This document shows positions 43,760-51,865 of a DNA stretch of 64,000 bases, piece after piece. The notes under the pieces are model-generated. The model was not told the origin of the DNA and did no database searches. It saw nothing but the letters and a program-made list of their open reading frames with translations. How positions within the stretch are numbered: position 1 is the stretch's first letter; each line of letters begins with the position of its first letter. A program made the translations under genes and the position numbers. Source of the DNA: UBA6022 sp038319685 (lineage in GTDB: Bacteria > Patescibacteriota > Saccharimonadia > Saccharimonadales > Saccharimonadaceae); NCBI GenBank assembly GCA_038319685.1, contig JBBQDN010000001.1, positions 62,001 through 126,000 of the forward strand, given 5' to 3'.

Positions 43760-44728
43760 ATGACCAAAATATTGCTGGTAGAAGATGATAAAAGTTTACG
43801 CGAAATCTATGGTGTTCGACTCCTTGCCGAAGGATACGACATTGTATCGGCCGGTGACGGGGAAGCTGCACTTGCGATGGCCATCAAAGAACGTCCTCAA
43901 TTAATCGTGAGTGATGTCATGATGCCAAAAATTAGTGGGTTTGACATGCTCGACATCCTTCGATCAACGACAGAAACAAGAGATATAAAAGTAATTATGA
44001 TGACCGCACTGAGTTCAGAGGACCAGCGTGCGCGCGGCGAAGCACTTGGCGCTGACCGCTACCTGGTAAAATCACAAGTCGGTATCGAAGACGTCGTCAG
44101 GACAGTCCATGACGTGCTTGGTGATGCTCCCGTCAGCAGTCCGTCTGCGCAATCTTTTGGTGGTGTACCCGCCCCAACAGCTGCGCGCCCAGTCGTCGCC
44201 AGCCCTCAACCAGCACCACCGCCTACTGCTGTAGCTGAACCAGCCGTTGCTCAGACTATTCCCGTGGCCGTCGCACCGGCACCAATACCTGCACCTGTAT
44301 TTGTTCAACCTGCTACACTGCCGGCGCCTGTTGCCGAACCCACACCGATTCCCCAATTTACTCCTGCCGCGGCACAAGTGAGTAGCCTGCCACAGCCAAC
44401 TGCGCCGTTCTCTACCGCCCGCCCGACTAACCTTGGTGAACGAGTTATCCATCCTTTACAACCAAGCGAAACAGACACACAGGACATGGCCGCTTTAATC
44501 AGCCAGGAACTAAGCAATCATGTTGATGTCGCTCCTAGCTTTGCGCCAAATCCCACGCCAATAGCACCTCAGCCCATTGCATCACCCGTACCAGTCGACC
44601 CCCAACCAGCTCTCGTTGGCGCCCAGCCACCAACGCCACCACTTCCTGGTATTAGTTTCGAGGAAACACCACGTCCGGTAGCACCTAGTGTCCCAAGTCC
44701 ATTTGGCGCGCAGCCACCTCAGCAATAA
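43760..44728 (+). CDS. Response regulator with long Pro/Ala-rich tail
   Basis: A 322-residue protein. Residues 1-118 form a receiver domain: LVEDD, Asp52 in LIVSDVMMPKISG, MMTALSS and the conserved Lys in YLVKSQ. The remaining 200 residues are low-complexity, rich in Pro, Ala, Gln and Val, with no DNA-binding or enzymatic output domain. The start at 43760 is chosen since it opens the receiver; TACAAT is 10 nt upstream. The tail composition resembles the kinase's own tail, hinting at a shared scaffold or envelope location (inference). Confidence 0.88.
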   Translation: MTKILLVEDDKSLREIYGVRLLAEGYDIVSAGDGEAALAMAIKERPQLIVSDVMMPKISGFDMLDILRSTTETRDIKVIMMTALSSEDQRARGEALGADRYLVKSQVGIEDVVRTVHDVLGDAPVSSPSAQSFGGVPAPTAARPVVASPQPAPPPTAVAEPAVAQTIPVAVAPAPIPAPVFVQPATLPAPVAEPTPIPQFTPAAAQVSSLPQPTAPFSTARPTNLGERVIHPLQPSETDTQDMAALISQELSNHVDVAPSFAPNPTPIAPQPIASPVPVDPQPALVGAQPPTPPLPGISFEETPRPVAPSVPSPFGAQPPQQ

Positions 44729-44746
44729 TGCTATACTTGTAGGGAT

Positions 44747-45445
44747 ATGAACGACGAAACTCCTACAACTAACCGACTCAATAAACACTTAGCACTCGAA
44801 CTAGGTATTTCACGTCGTGAAGCTGACAATCTTATTCACGATGGTCATGTCAAAATAGGCGAGACCATTGCCACACTTGGTGCCCGTTTTGCAGATAATG
44901 ATCAGATCTTTGTCGACCACAAACTACTCAGTAAAAACACTCAGTTCCAATACATTGCATTCAATAAACCATTGGATTACGTCTGTTCACGGCGTCAGCA
45001 AGGCGACAGTCCAACCATTTATGATATTTTGCCGCCCAAGTACCATGTCCTGAAACCTGTTGGTCGTTTGGACCGCAAAAGTTCAGGTTTGATATTACTG
45101 ACGAATGATGGTGATTTCGCCTACCAAATGACCCATCCGAAATTCATTAAAACCAAAATATATGAATGTGAGGTTGATCCTGCGCTCGAACCGCTACACC
45201 AACAAATGATTAGCGACTATGGTGTTCACCTCGAAGATGGACCAAGTAAACTATCCCTCGAACGTCTGCACGAAGGCGATAGCAAACATTGGCGAGTGAC
45301 TATGCACGAAGGTCGTAACCGACAAATCCGCCGGACCTTTGGCAGCCTCGGCTACGATGTCGTCAGCCTGCACCGCACGAATTTTGGCAATTATTCACTT
45401 GGTGATATGAAGTCCGGTGAATACCAAACCGTCGATATGCGCTAG
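44747..45445 (+). CDS. RsuA/RluB-type rRNA pseudouridine synthase
   Basis: A 232-residue enzyme. An N-terminal S4 domain (RLNKHLALELGISRREADNLI) is followed by the catalytic domain with GRLDRKSSGLILLTNDGDFAYQMTHP, whose Asp in GRLD is the nucleophile, and HEGRNRQIRRTFGSLGY. These define the RsuA/RluB/E/F group modifying 16S or 23S rRNA; which site is not decided. TATACT lies 9 nt before the ATG. Confidence 0.92.
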   Translation: MNDETPTTNRLNKHLALELGISRREADNLIHDGHVKIGETIATLGARFADNDQIFVDHKLLSKNTQFQYIAFNKPLDYVCSRRQQGDSPTIYDILPPKYHVLKPVGRLDRKSSGLILLTNDGDFAYQMTHPKFIKTKIYECEVDPALEPLHQQMISDYGVHLEDGPSKLSLERLHEGDSKHWRVTMHEGRNRQIRRTFGSLGYDVVSLHRTNFGNYSLGDMKSGEYQTVDMR

Positions 45446-45516
45446 GTGATATAACCTAACCATTGTGTCTATTTGTATTTATGTTATTATATATTTATTA
45501 ATCGGAATATAGTAAC

Positions 45517-46182
45517 GTGACTCTAAAACGAATCGATTCTCATACCTATAAAACTTCTCTCGTAGAGGTAGTGGGCAAATGGGAACACAATCCGCTCATG
45601 TACGAATCCGAGCCAGGTACGCAGCATGCCTACGACGAGATGGGCAGAGAAGTCCTTGATCGTATGCGAGCCAAAGGGATCCCACCAACACTCGATACGC
45701 CGAATGCAAGCTACGGATTTAGTATTCTCCCCAGGTTTATTTATGCTGGTGCAGCAAAAGCACACCAACAAGGCCTTACAATGAATGGCCTCGTTCAGGC
45801 AATGCGTCATCCTAATACGTTCACATATCTACAACTACCGACACGTGAATCTAATGCAGCGGCCAAAGAAATAGAATTTGAAACCGGACTACGGACGACA
45901 TCTCCCTATAGTACGATTGATGCAAAAATGAGCGAATACGCTATTAGTCCGGAAAACGGCCTTACTATTCCGCTTTATCCGACACACAGAGTACGAGCAC
46001 GTGGTCGCTTATTTGACGAAGGCCGTTTAACAGAGGAAGAGTATGGTTCAGAAACCCCCGATAAGGATAGGGTTCGCTGCGAAGCCCATCGCGGTAGCGG
46101 CATCCTGGCACTCGGCTACAAAAGTCTCCTGTCGGTCTGTATTGAAGATCCTTCTCTCTTTCAGGCAACCTTAAACCGATAA
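45517..46182 (+). CDS. Uncharacterised soluble protein, 221 residues
   Basis: A protein starting from GTG (MTLKRIDSHTYK). No family recognised. Two segments are probably helical: GTQHAYDEMGREVLDRM and AKAHQQGLTMNGLVQAMRH. The C-terminal half contains TIPLYPTHRVRARG and RCEAHRGSGILALGYKSLL. TATAGT lies only 3 nt before the GTG; a better-spaced A/T-rich -10 lies about 20 nt upstream, so the exact start is uncertain. Confidence 0.65.
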   Translation: MTLKRIDSHTYKTSLVEVVGKWEHNPLMYESEPGTQHAYDEMGREVLDRMRAKGIPPTLDTPNASYGFSILPRFIYAGAAKAHQQGLTMNGLVQAMRHPNTFTYLQLPTRESNAAAKEIEFETGLRTTSPYSTIDAKMSEYAISPENGLTIPLYPTHRVRARGRLFDEGRLTEEEYGSETPDKDRVRCEAHRGSGILALGYKSLLSVCIEDPSLFQATLNR

Positions 46183-46224
46183 CAATGAAATTATATCAAC
46201 GTTGTGTCAAGTGTTGTTATCTGT

Positions 46225-46241
46225 TATAATGGACAACTGTT
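46225..46241 (+). promoter_or_regulatory. Promoter -10 of der
   Basis: TATAAT at 46225-46230, 11 nt before the ATG, giving at most a few untranslated bases. Confidence 0.65.
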
Positions 46242-47675
46242 ATGGCTTCAAAACTTCCAACAGTTGCGATCATTGGTCAGGCGAACGTCGGAAAGAGTTC
46301 GCTTTTTAATCGTCTCGTCCAATCTCAACAAGCAATTGTCGCCCGTGAAGCAGGAACGACTAGGGATAATGTTCTCGGTCGAGTTGAATACAAATACCAC
46401 ACATTCTGGTTGGTTGACACTGCCGGACTGAAAGATCCTAACGACGATTTCGAAGCCTCTATCCAGGAACAAATCACCGAAGCGGCCGACGCTGCTGATG
46501 TTATTCTTGTCGTCGTTGACAGTAGTCAGTACGCCAGTGACCAAGACAAAATTGTCGCTAAAAAAGCGCTCCGTAGTAAAAAACCGGTCATTCTGATCGC
46601 CAACAAATCCGACCTGAAAGAAAGCCTTCCGAGCGAAGAGTTCAAACGCCTCGGTATCAAACAAATCCTTCGTACCTCAGCAGAACACAACCAGGGTACT
46701 GAGGAACTACTCGATGAAATCGTCAGCCTCATTCCTGCAACCCACGAAGAAGTTCCGGATGATATCCTCCGCGTATCACTTATTGGACGACCAAATGTTG
46801 GTAAATCAAACTTATTTAATGCACTGGCTGGCAAACAGCAAGCACTCGTCGCCAACATCGCTGGGACAACCAGAGATGTGAACCGAGTAACCGTCCGTTA
46901 TGGTGGCCGCGATATCCAGCTACTTGACACTGCTGGAATGCGAAAACCCGGCAAACAAGAGGTTGGTATCGAGAAATTTTCTGTCCTACGGACGCTACAG
47001 GCGATCGAAGAATCCGATGTCTGTTTCCTTTTGATGGATGCAAACGAACTCAATACACAGCTTGACCAACGACTCGGTGGTATCATCGACGAAGCAGGTA
47101 AGGGAATGGCTATCGTCATTAGCAAATGGGATATCGTCGAAGGCAAAGACGCCTACACTCGTGATGCGATTGCCCCAACAATTAGCCGAACATTCAATTT
47201 CACCCCATGGGCACCACTTATTTTTACCAGTAGCGTCACTGGTCAAAACGTGACCAAACTATTTGACCTCGCACTCGACATCGATGCTCGTCGTAAAACT
47301 GAATGTAAAACCCGTGTTTTAAACGATCTATTGCAAACTGCTGTCCAAAAACATCCACCAGCTGGACTCAAAAATACGCATCCAAAACTCCGCTACATGG
47401 TTCAGACTGACATGTCACCGCCATGGTTTGTTATTTACGGATCAAACCTTAAGTTTATTCACTGGTCATACAAACGCTATCTTGAACGGCTTGTTCGTGA
47501 AGAGTTCAACTTTGCTGGTACACCAATCAGGTTCAGTTTCCGTGATGAAAAACAGATCAAAGCCAACAAAGCACGTGTCGCCGAAGGTAAGGACCCAGTC
47601 ACCAAAAAATCCAAAGCTGCCAAAGAAGAGCTTCGTCTCAAACAACTTCGTAATCCTACTCCCGAACAGGAATAA
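46242..47675 (+). CDS. der: Ribosome-biogenesis GTPase Der (EngA)
   Basis: A 477-residue protein with two tandem GTPase domains and a C-terminal KH-like domain. Domain 1: GQANVGKSSLFNRL, DTAGL and NKSD. Domain 2: GRPNVGKSNLFNAL, DTAGM and SKWD. It acts in 50S subunit maturation. The extreme C-terminus is Lys-rich. A copy of the structured repeat follows after about 65 bp. Confidence 0.96.
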   Translation: MASKLPTVAIIGQANVGKSSLFNRLVQSQQAIVAREAGTTRDNVLGRVEYKYHTFWLVDTAGLKDPNDDFEASIQEQITEAADAADVILVVVDSSQYASDQDKIVAKKALRSKKPVILIANKSDLKESLPSEEFKRLGIKQILRTSAEHNQGTEELLDEIVSLIPATHEEVPDDILRVSLIGRPNVGKSNLFNALAGKQQALVANIAGTTRDVNRVTVRYGGRDIQLLDTAGMRKPGKQEVGIEKFSVLRTLQAIEESDVCFLLMDANELNTQLDQRLGGIIDEAGKGMAIVISKWDIVEGKDAYTRDAIAPTISRTFNFTPWAPLIFTSSVTGQNVTKLFDLALDIDARRKTECKTRVLNDLLQTAVQKHPPAGLKNTHPKLRYMVQTDMSPPWFVIYGSNLKFIHWSYKRYLERLVREEFNFAGTPIRFSFRDEKQIKANKARVAEGKDPVTKKSKAAKEELRLKQLRNPTPEQE

Positions 47676-47742
47676 AAACCTCAAATAAAAAGCCGCTCAC
47701 GAGCGACCAACCATAAAGTTCCTTTCTCTTGTCTTATTGAAT

Positions 47743-48122
47743 GCCTTAATCCTTACTTTACGATTGCAAAGTAACAAATAATCTTCTTTTGTGCCAACAA
47801 AAGAAGCAAAAGTTCCTGGGGTGGCTTCACGCCGCCGAGAATCTCGAAATAATCTACCAGGGTGCTGCGGAATGCCCGTTGGGCAGTCCATTTCATATTC
47901 TTTAGTTACTTAAAATGGACAGGTCCTCGCACATTATTCCTGTCATCTCATCTCTCATTTCTCGGGTCGCTCCAGATACCCCAGACCCCGGGCTACAGGG
48001 AGCAACTAGGGCTGTGACCGAGCCCAGTCGGTCGGGAGTTGGCATAGGAGTTTTTGGTTCTTTTGTCGGGACAAAAGAACTTGGTTTTGTTTCTTTGACA
48101 AGGCAAAAGAAAGGGTTGGGTA
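47743..48122 (+). repeat. Structured intergenic repeat, copy E
   Basis: Left end: hairpins TTACTTT/AAAGTAA and CTTCTTTTG/CAAAAGAAG, then CCTGGGGTGGCTTC. Body: GTGCTGCGGAA, hairpin TGCCCGTTGGGCA, central hairpin GTCCATTT (47886-47893) / AAATGGAC (47913-47920), ACAGGTCCTCGCACATTATTCC. The right end (48055-48118) is an inverted 5' end: hairpins GTTCTTTTGTC/GACAAAAGAAC and CTTTG/CAAAAG, matching copy F's 5' end when read backwards. The outer stem of the body is weak in this copy. Confidence 0.8.
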
Positions 48123-48166
48123 ACTCAATCATCAATAACAGGGTTTCTAATTCATGATTCGAGTTT

Positions 48167-48178
48167 TATACTATACCT
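48167..48178 (+). promoter_or_regulatory. Leaderless promoter of pth
   Basis: TATACT at 48167-48172, six nt, then ATG. Confidence 0.7.
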
Positions 48179-48751
48179 ATGAGATGCATCATCGGCCAGG
48201 GCAATCCCGAAGCAAAATATACTGGCACCCGACATAATATCGGTTTTTTTGTGCTGGACATGTTCGCCCAAACACAGAACGCCCAGTGGCAACATAAACC
48301 ACGATTCAAAGCTAACTGCACGGAGATGACGCTACACGGCGAAAAAGTACTTCTCGTCAAACCAACAACCTACTATAACGAAACCGGTGAATCAGCCCGG
48401 GCGGTGAAAGACTTCTACAAACTTGAAAACAGCGACATCCTTGTGATCCATGATGAGCTCGCATTACCATTTGGAACCCTCCGTACACGCCAGGACGGGT
48501 CGGACGCGGGCAACAACGGTATCAAGTCACTCAACGCCCACCTTGGCACTGATTACGCCCGTCTGCGCATCGGTATCATGAACGACAAACGTTCCGTGAT
48601 GGGAGATGTTGATTTTGTCCTCGGAACATTTAGCACCGATGAACGGGCTGTACTTGGTGATATCGCAAAAACAGCTCTCGAGATTATCGACAACTTCATC
48701 GCAGGAACATTAGCACATCACACGGTGAAAACTACCTTAAACGCCGAGTAA
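48179..48751 (+). CDS. pth: Peptidyl-tRNA hydrolase
   Basis: A 190-residue enzyme recycling peptidyl-tRNA. Family motifs: GQGNPEAKYTGTRHNIGF with the catalytic His, KPTTYYNETGES, VIHDELALPFGTLR and the GNNGIKSLNAHLGT segment. Length is normal. The 3' end overlaps the convergent ZIP gene by 15 nt. Confidence 0.96.
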   Translation: MRCIIGQGNPEAKYTGTRHNIGFFVLDMFAQTQNAQWQHKPRFKANCTEMTLHGEKVLLVKPTTYYNETGESARAVKDFYKLENSDILVIHDELALPFGTLRTRQDGSDAGNNGIKSLNAHLGTDYARLRIGIMNDKRSVMGDVDFVLGTFSTDERAVLGDIAKTALEIIDNFIAGTLAHHTVKTTLNAE

Positions 48752-49486
48752 CGTCACAGCAGTTCCAACTAAAACGATCGCAAAAACAAGAATAAATGCT
48801 TGAATCGTCCCGATTTGTCGTGGTTGTTCGTGAATGTCAGGAATGATATCACTCGCAGCAACGTAAATAAAAAATCCAGCCGTCACTGCCAACAGGGGAC
48901 CAACAGGCAAACCATTATCCGATCCCAGTAGGTACACGCCGAGTGCAGTCACTACGGTAGCAATCGCTGTTAATATATTCGCAATCAGAACGGTTGAATC
49001 TTTCCAGCCACGCGATAACAACAAGGCAAAGGTTCCTAATTCTTTCGGAATTTCATGGGCACTGACCGCTAGTGTTGTGATAATTCCGGTTGGCACACTG
49101 ACCAGGAACGCTGCACCGATCGCAATACCGTCGATGGCATTATGCATAATGTCTCCGGCAACAATCAGGCGACGCTGACCTTTATCTTTTGCCTCATCAT
49201 GACTATGTTCATGGTGATGATGGAACCACGTTGCAGAGCGCTCTAATACGAAAAAGGCTGTAAACCCAGCGAGTGCCCACAGCAACATCGTCCGTGGTTC
49301 ACCACGATCAAATGATTCAGGCAAGAGATCGAAGAATGCGGCTGCTAGAAGTGCACCCGCCCCAAAGGGAAGTGTCAACAGTAACGCACGTTGCCGCTGT
49401 TTCTTGGCACGAAGCAGCAATGCCCCACCCAGGAGAGACACGGCACTACCAACAATAATGGCACACAGTAAATAGACGATTGTCAT
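48737..49486 (-). CDS. ZIP-family metal transporter
   Basis: A 249-residue transporter with about eight membrane helices. A His-rich loop (WFHHHHEHSHDEAKD) lies between helices 3 and 4. The metal site is in HNAIDGIAIGAAF (helix 4) and HEIPKELGTFALL (helix 5), the hallmark ZIP pair. It probably imports zinc, iron or manganese; the metal is not decided by sequence. It ends inside pth. Confidence 0.94.
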   Translation of the reverse strand: MTIVYLLCAIIVGSAVSLLGGALLLRAKKQRQRALLLTLPFGAGALLAAAFFDLLPESFDRGEPRTMLLWALAGFTAFFVLERSATWFHHHHEHSHDEAKDKGQRRLIVAGDIMHNAIDGIAIGAAFLVSVPTGIITTLAVSAHEIPKELGTFALLLSRGWKDSTVLIANILTAIATVVTALGVYLLGSDNGLPVGPLLAVTAGFFIYVAASDIIPDIHEQPRQIGTIQAFILVFAIVLVGTAVTLLGV

Positions 49487-49516
49487 GTGCTTTTTATCAT
49501 ACCATATCGATAAATA

Positions 49517-50581
49517 CTACGTCAGTGACGGTGATCGACGCTTTTCAACAATGCTTGTCGCGACCGCAGTCACAATAAATATCAACCCGAGCGAACCAGT
49601 TAACCACTCGGCCGGCTGGATATGATACAACTTGACCAGCATGACAATACCAAGTGCCAAGATCGCCCAATGGGCCCCATGCTCGAGATATCTGTATTTG
49701 GCGAGTGTTCCGGTCCGCATTAAATAGACCGTGAGTGATCGTACCCAAAGCGCGCCCGCGCCAAGTCCGGCAACGATCAGTACAACATCACTCGTAATAG
49801 CAAACGCCCCAATCACCCCGTCAAACGAAAACGATGCGTCGAGAATTTCGAGATACATAAACGATGCAAACGCCGCCCATCCTACCAAATGCGCCGGCGA
49901 CGTTTTTGATTTCTTGTTCATTGATTTTTCAAAATACTGGCCCATAGTTTCAAGCCCAATGTGAAGGATGATCCCGACAAGACTCGATACTAGCACCGTA
50001 CGGCGCAAATCCTGCTCTACAGTCAAATAAATCCCAGCTGCTACGAGCGACATGACGATCAATTTGATAAATCGAATATTTCCCAGTCGCGCCAGTCGTT
50101 GTTCGATCGGTCGCAACCAGTGCACGATCTTATCGCGGTTAAGGAAATAACTAATACCGATCATCAGCAGGAATGTGCCCCCAAAAGCATCGATAACAGG
50201 ACCAGCCTTATGCAGTGCTTCTGCGTACTGCCTAGGTTCATGAAGTGCCAGATTAATCACACTGCCAAAATCAAGGCCGGTTGCGGCCATAACAATAAAA
50301 ATCGGTAACGCAAACCGAACCACAAACACCGCGATAAATATACCGACTGTCAGAAATAATTTTTGCCATAATGGCGACAACCGAGCAAGCACGCGACTAT
50401 TCACGACGGCGTTATCAAAACTAAACGTCACCTCAAGCACCGTCAGTACACCAAACAACCAAAGCGCATCTAAACCGCCACTCATACCAATCATAACCGC
50501 CAAGAGGCCAGTTAGCACCCCGGAAATAGCAAATATGCGCAGGGGATGATTAGGATGCATCATAGTGTTTGTTTGTGCCAT
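49517..50581 (-). CDS. DUF475 (TerC-like) membrane protein
   Basis: A 354-residue protein with about nine membrane helices. Two internal motifs, LEVTFSFDNAVVNSRVL near residue 50 and LEILDASFSFDGVIGAFAI near 245, are the duplicated acidic E-x-x-x-S-F-D signature of the DUF475/TerC group, thought to handle metal ions or tellurite stress. It lies 30 nt after (upstream of) the ZIP gene on the same strand, so metal homeostasis is a shared theme (inference). TACACT lies 10 nt before the ATG. A structured RNA-like segment with a terminator sits just upstream. Confidence 0.92.
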   Translation of the reverse strand: MAQTNTMMHPNHPLRIFAISGVLTGLLAVMIGMSGGLDALWLFGVLTVLEVTFSFDNAVVNSRVLARLSPLWQKLFLTVGIFIAVFVVRFALPIFIVMAATGLDFGSVINLALHEPRQYAEALHKAGPVIDAFGGTFLLMIGISYFLNRDKIVHWLRPIEQRLARLGNIRFIKLIVMSLVAAGIYLTVEQDLRRTVLVSSLVGIILHIGLETMGQYFEKSMNKKSKTSPAHLVGWAAFASFMYLEILDASFSFDGVIGAFAITSDVVLIVAGLGAGALWVRSLTVYLMRTGTLAKYRYLEHGAHWAILALGIVMLVKLYHIQPAEWLTGSLGLIFIVTAVATSIVEKRRSPSLT

Positions 50582-50654
50582 AACTATCTATAGTGTATCA
50601 GTATCCTTTCTCTCCGAGAAATACGAATTTTTTTGATTTTCTGTCTCTGTTCCA

Positions 50655-50766
50655 AACAAAAAGGCGCCAGGTAAGGGTGGGCCTCACCTGGCGCCATTTT
50701 GCCCTTCCACCCACCCGGGGGCAGGCGTGATCATCTCGTATAAACGCAGATATCCGCTGGTGAAAG
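50655..50766 (-). ncRNA. Candidate structured RNA upstream of the DUF475 gene
   Basis: On the minus strand, TATACT (plus positions 50772-50777) would start an RNA near 50765. The RNA's 5' end CCCTTTCACC (50759-50768) pairs with GGTGGAAGGG (50702-50711), closing a roughly 65-nt domain. It is followed by a strong terminator hairpin GGCGCCAGGT/ACCTGGCGCC (50663-50695) and TTTTTGTTT. It could be a free small RNA or a terminator-type leader controlling the downstream DUF475 gene. It does not match the yybP-ykoY core found before other TerC-type genes, nor any class I know. Confidence 0.45.
50663..50695 (-). terminator. Strong intrinsic terminator (minus strand)
   Basis: A perfect 10-bp GC-rich stem followed on the minus strand by TTTTTGTTT, 74 nt before the DUF475 ATG. 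Confidence 0.85.
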
Positions 50767-50777
50767 GGGTTAGTATA

Positions 50778-50880
50778 TATGCAATGCTTTCTAACGGCGT
50801 ATCAGTGGAGGGTAGATACTAATACGCACATTGCATACAACCTAACATGCGCGGTAGAACATTGAATAATATTGTACCGC
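50778..50880. repeat. Nested inverted repeats in the intergenic region
   Basis: TATGCAATG (50778-50786) pairs with CATTGCATA (50829-50837). Inside it GCGTAT (50797-50802) pairs with ATACGC (50822-50827), and GTATC with GATAC. A third hairpin GCGGTA/TACCGC follows at 50851-50880. With the terminator-ended segment next to it, most of the 410-bp gap before dprA is foldable and noncoding. No DnaA-box cluster was seen. Confidence 0.6.
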
Positions 50881-50991
50881 TGTTAGAATAGGGGGTATAA
50901 GGTGCGTTTGATTGTTCTCGCAGAAGCAATCAATCGTTTACCATATTAGCACGTATTTGTTATTAAGTCAATACCTATAGACATAAATTTT

Positions 50992-51849
50992 ATGAAAATC
51001 AATAGAATACTTCCAGATGATAGCCCGTATCTACAGATTATAGATACTATTGCACATAAACCAAAAGCATTATATGTTATAGGTGAATTACCAACGACAC
51101 GTCGCACTACCGTTGCGATTGTCGGCACCCGCAAACCAACAGCCTACGGCCGAGAAGTCGCCCACATGTTAGCGTACGACCTGGCACAAAAGGGTATCAT
51201 CATCATGAGCGGCCTGGCACTAGGAATCGATGCCATAGCCCACCGGGCAGCGCTCGAAGCGGGTGGTACGACGATCGCGGTACTCGGTAACGGCCTAGGG
51301 TCAGTCTATCCTGCGACCAACCGTGACCTCGCCAAAGCAATCCTTGAAAAAGGTGGCGTACTTATTAGTGAGTACGAGCCAGAAGTGGAAGCTCGTGATT
51401 TTCAATTCCTTGAACGCAATCGTATCGTCAGTGGATTATCTGACGCAATCATTATTATTGAAGCCGCCAAACGCAGCGGAACGCTATCAACAGCCGCCCG
51501 CGCACTTGAACAAGGCAGGGAAGTCTTTGTCGTGCCTGGTAATATCACTAGCCCGTTATCGGCTGGCTGTAATGCATTATTAAAACAAGGAGCAACCCCA
51601 ATTACCTGTGCCGATGATATCCTCGAAGTGATTGCGCCCGACCTTTTAAACCCGCAATCAATGCTTGCACTCGGCAATACACCGCTTGAAACCAAGATTA
51701 TTACATTGTTACAGTCAGGTATGCGTGACGGCGACCAGATTCTGATCGAAAGCGGTGCGACCGCGAGCGATTTCTCAACCACCCTCACGATGATGGAAAT
51801 CACCGGCGTTATCCGTGCGCTGGGTGGCAATCAGTGGACGTTGAAGTAA
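50992..51849 (+). CDS. dprA: DNA-processing protein DprA
   Basis: A 285-residue DprA/Smf protein that loads RecA on incoming single-stranded DNA during transformation. The Rossmann core has VAIVGTRKPTAYG, SGLALGIDAIAHRAAL, TIAVLGNGLGSVYPATN, ISEYEP, ERNRIVSGLSDAIIIIEA and GREVFVVPGN. A short winged-helix domain ends the protein (near residues 225-285). TATAGA lies 10 nt before the ATG. Confidence 0.96.
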   Translation: MKINRILPDDSPYLQIIDTIAHKPKALYVIGELPTTRRTTVAIVGTRKPTAYGREVAHMLAYDLAQKGIIIMSGLALGIDAIAHRAALEAGGTTIAVLGNGLGSVYPATNRDLAKAILEKGGVLISEYEPEVEARDFQFLERNRIVSGLSDAIIIIEAAKRSGTLSTAARALEQGREVFVVPGNITSPLSAGCNALLKQGATPITCADDILEVIAPDLLNPQSMLALGNTPLETKIITLLQSGMRDGDQILIESGATASDFSTTLTMMEITGVIRALGGNQWTLK

Positions 51850-51865
51850 TATATAGCCAATTACA

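Noticed and set aside
47915..48157. 80-codon plus-strand frame
   Set aside because: It lies wholly inside repeat copy E, where structure and not coding is conserved between copies.
50655..50990. RNase P RNA, tmRNA or SRP RNA in the dprA-DUF475 gap
   Set aside because: The conserved cores I looked for (for example GAGGAAAGTC, a tRNA-like CCA end, or the SRP GGAAGNAGCA loop) are absent on both strands.
50600..50990. Origin of replication
   Set aside because: Although strongly foldable, no cluster of DnaA-box words such as TTATCCACA was found and no dnaA/dnaN genes are nearby.
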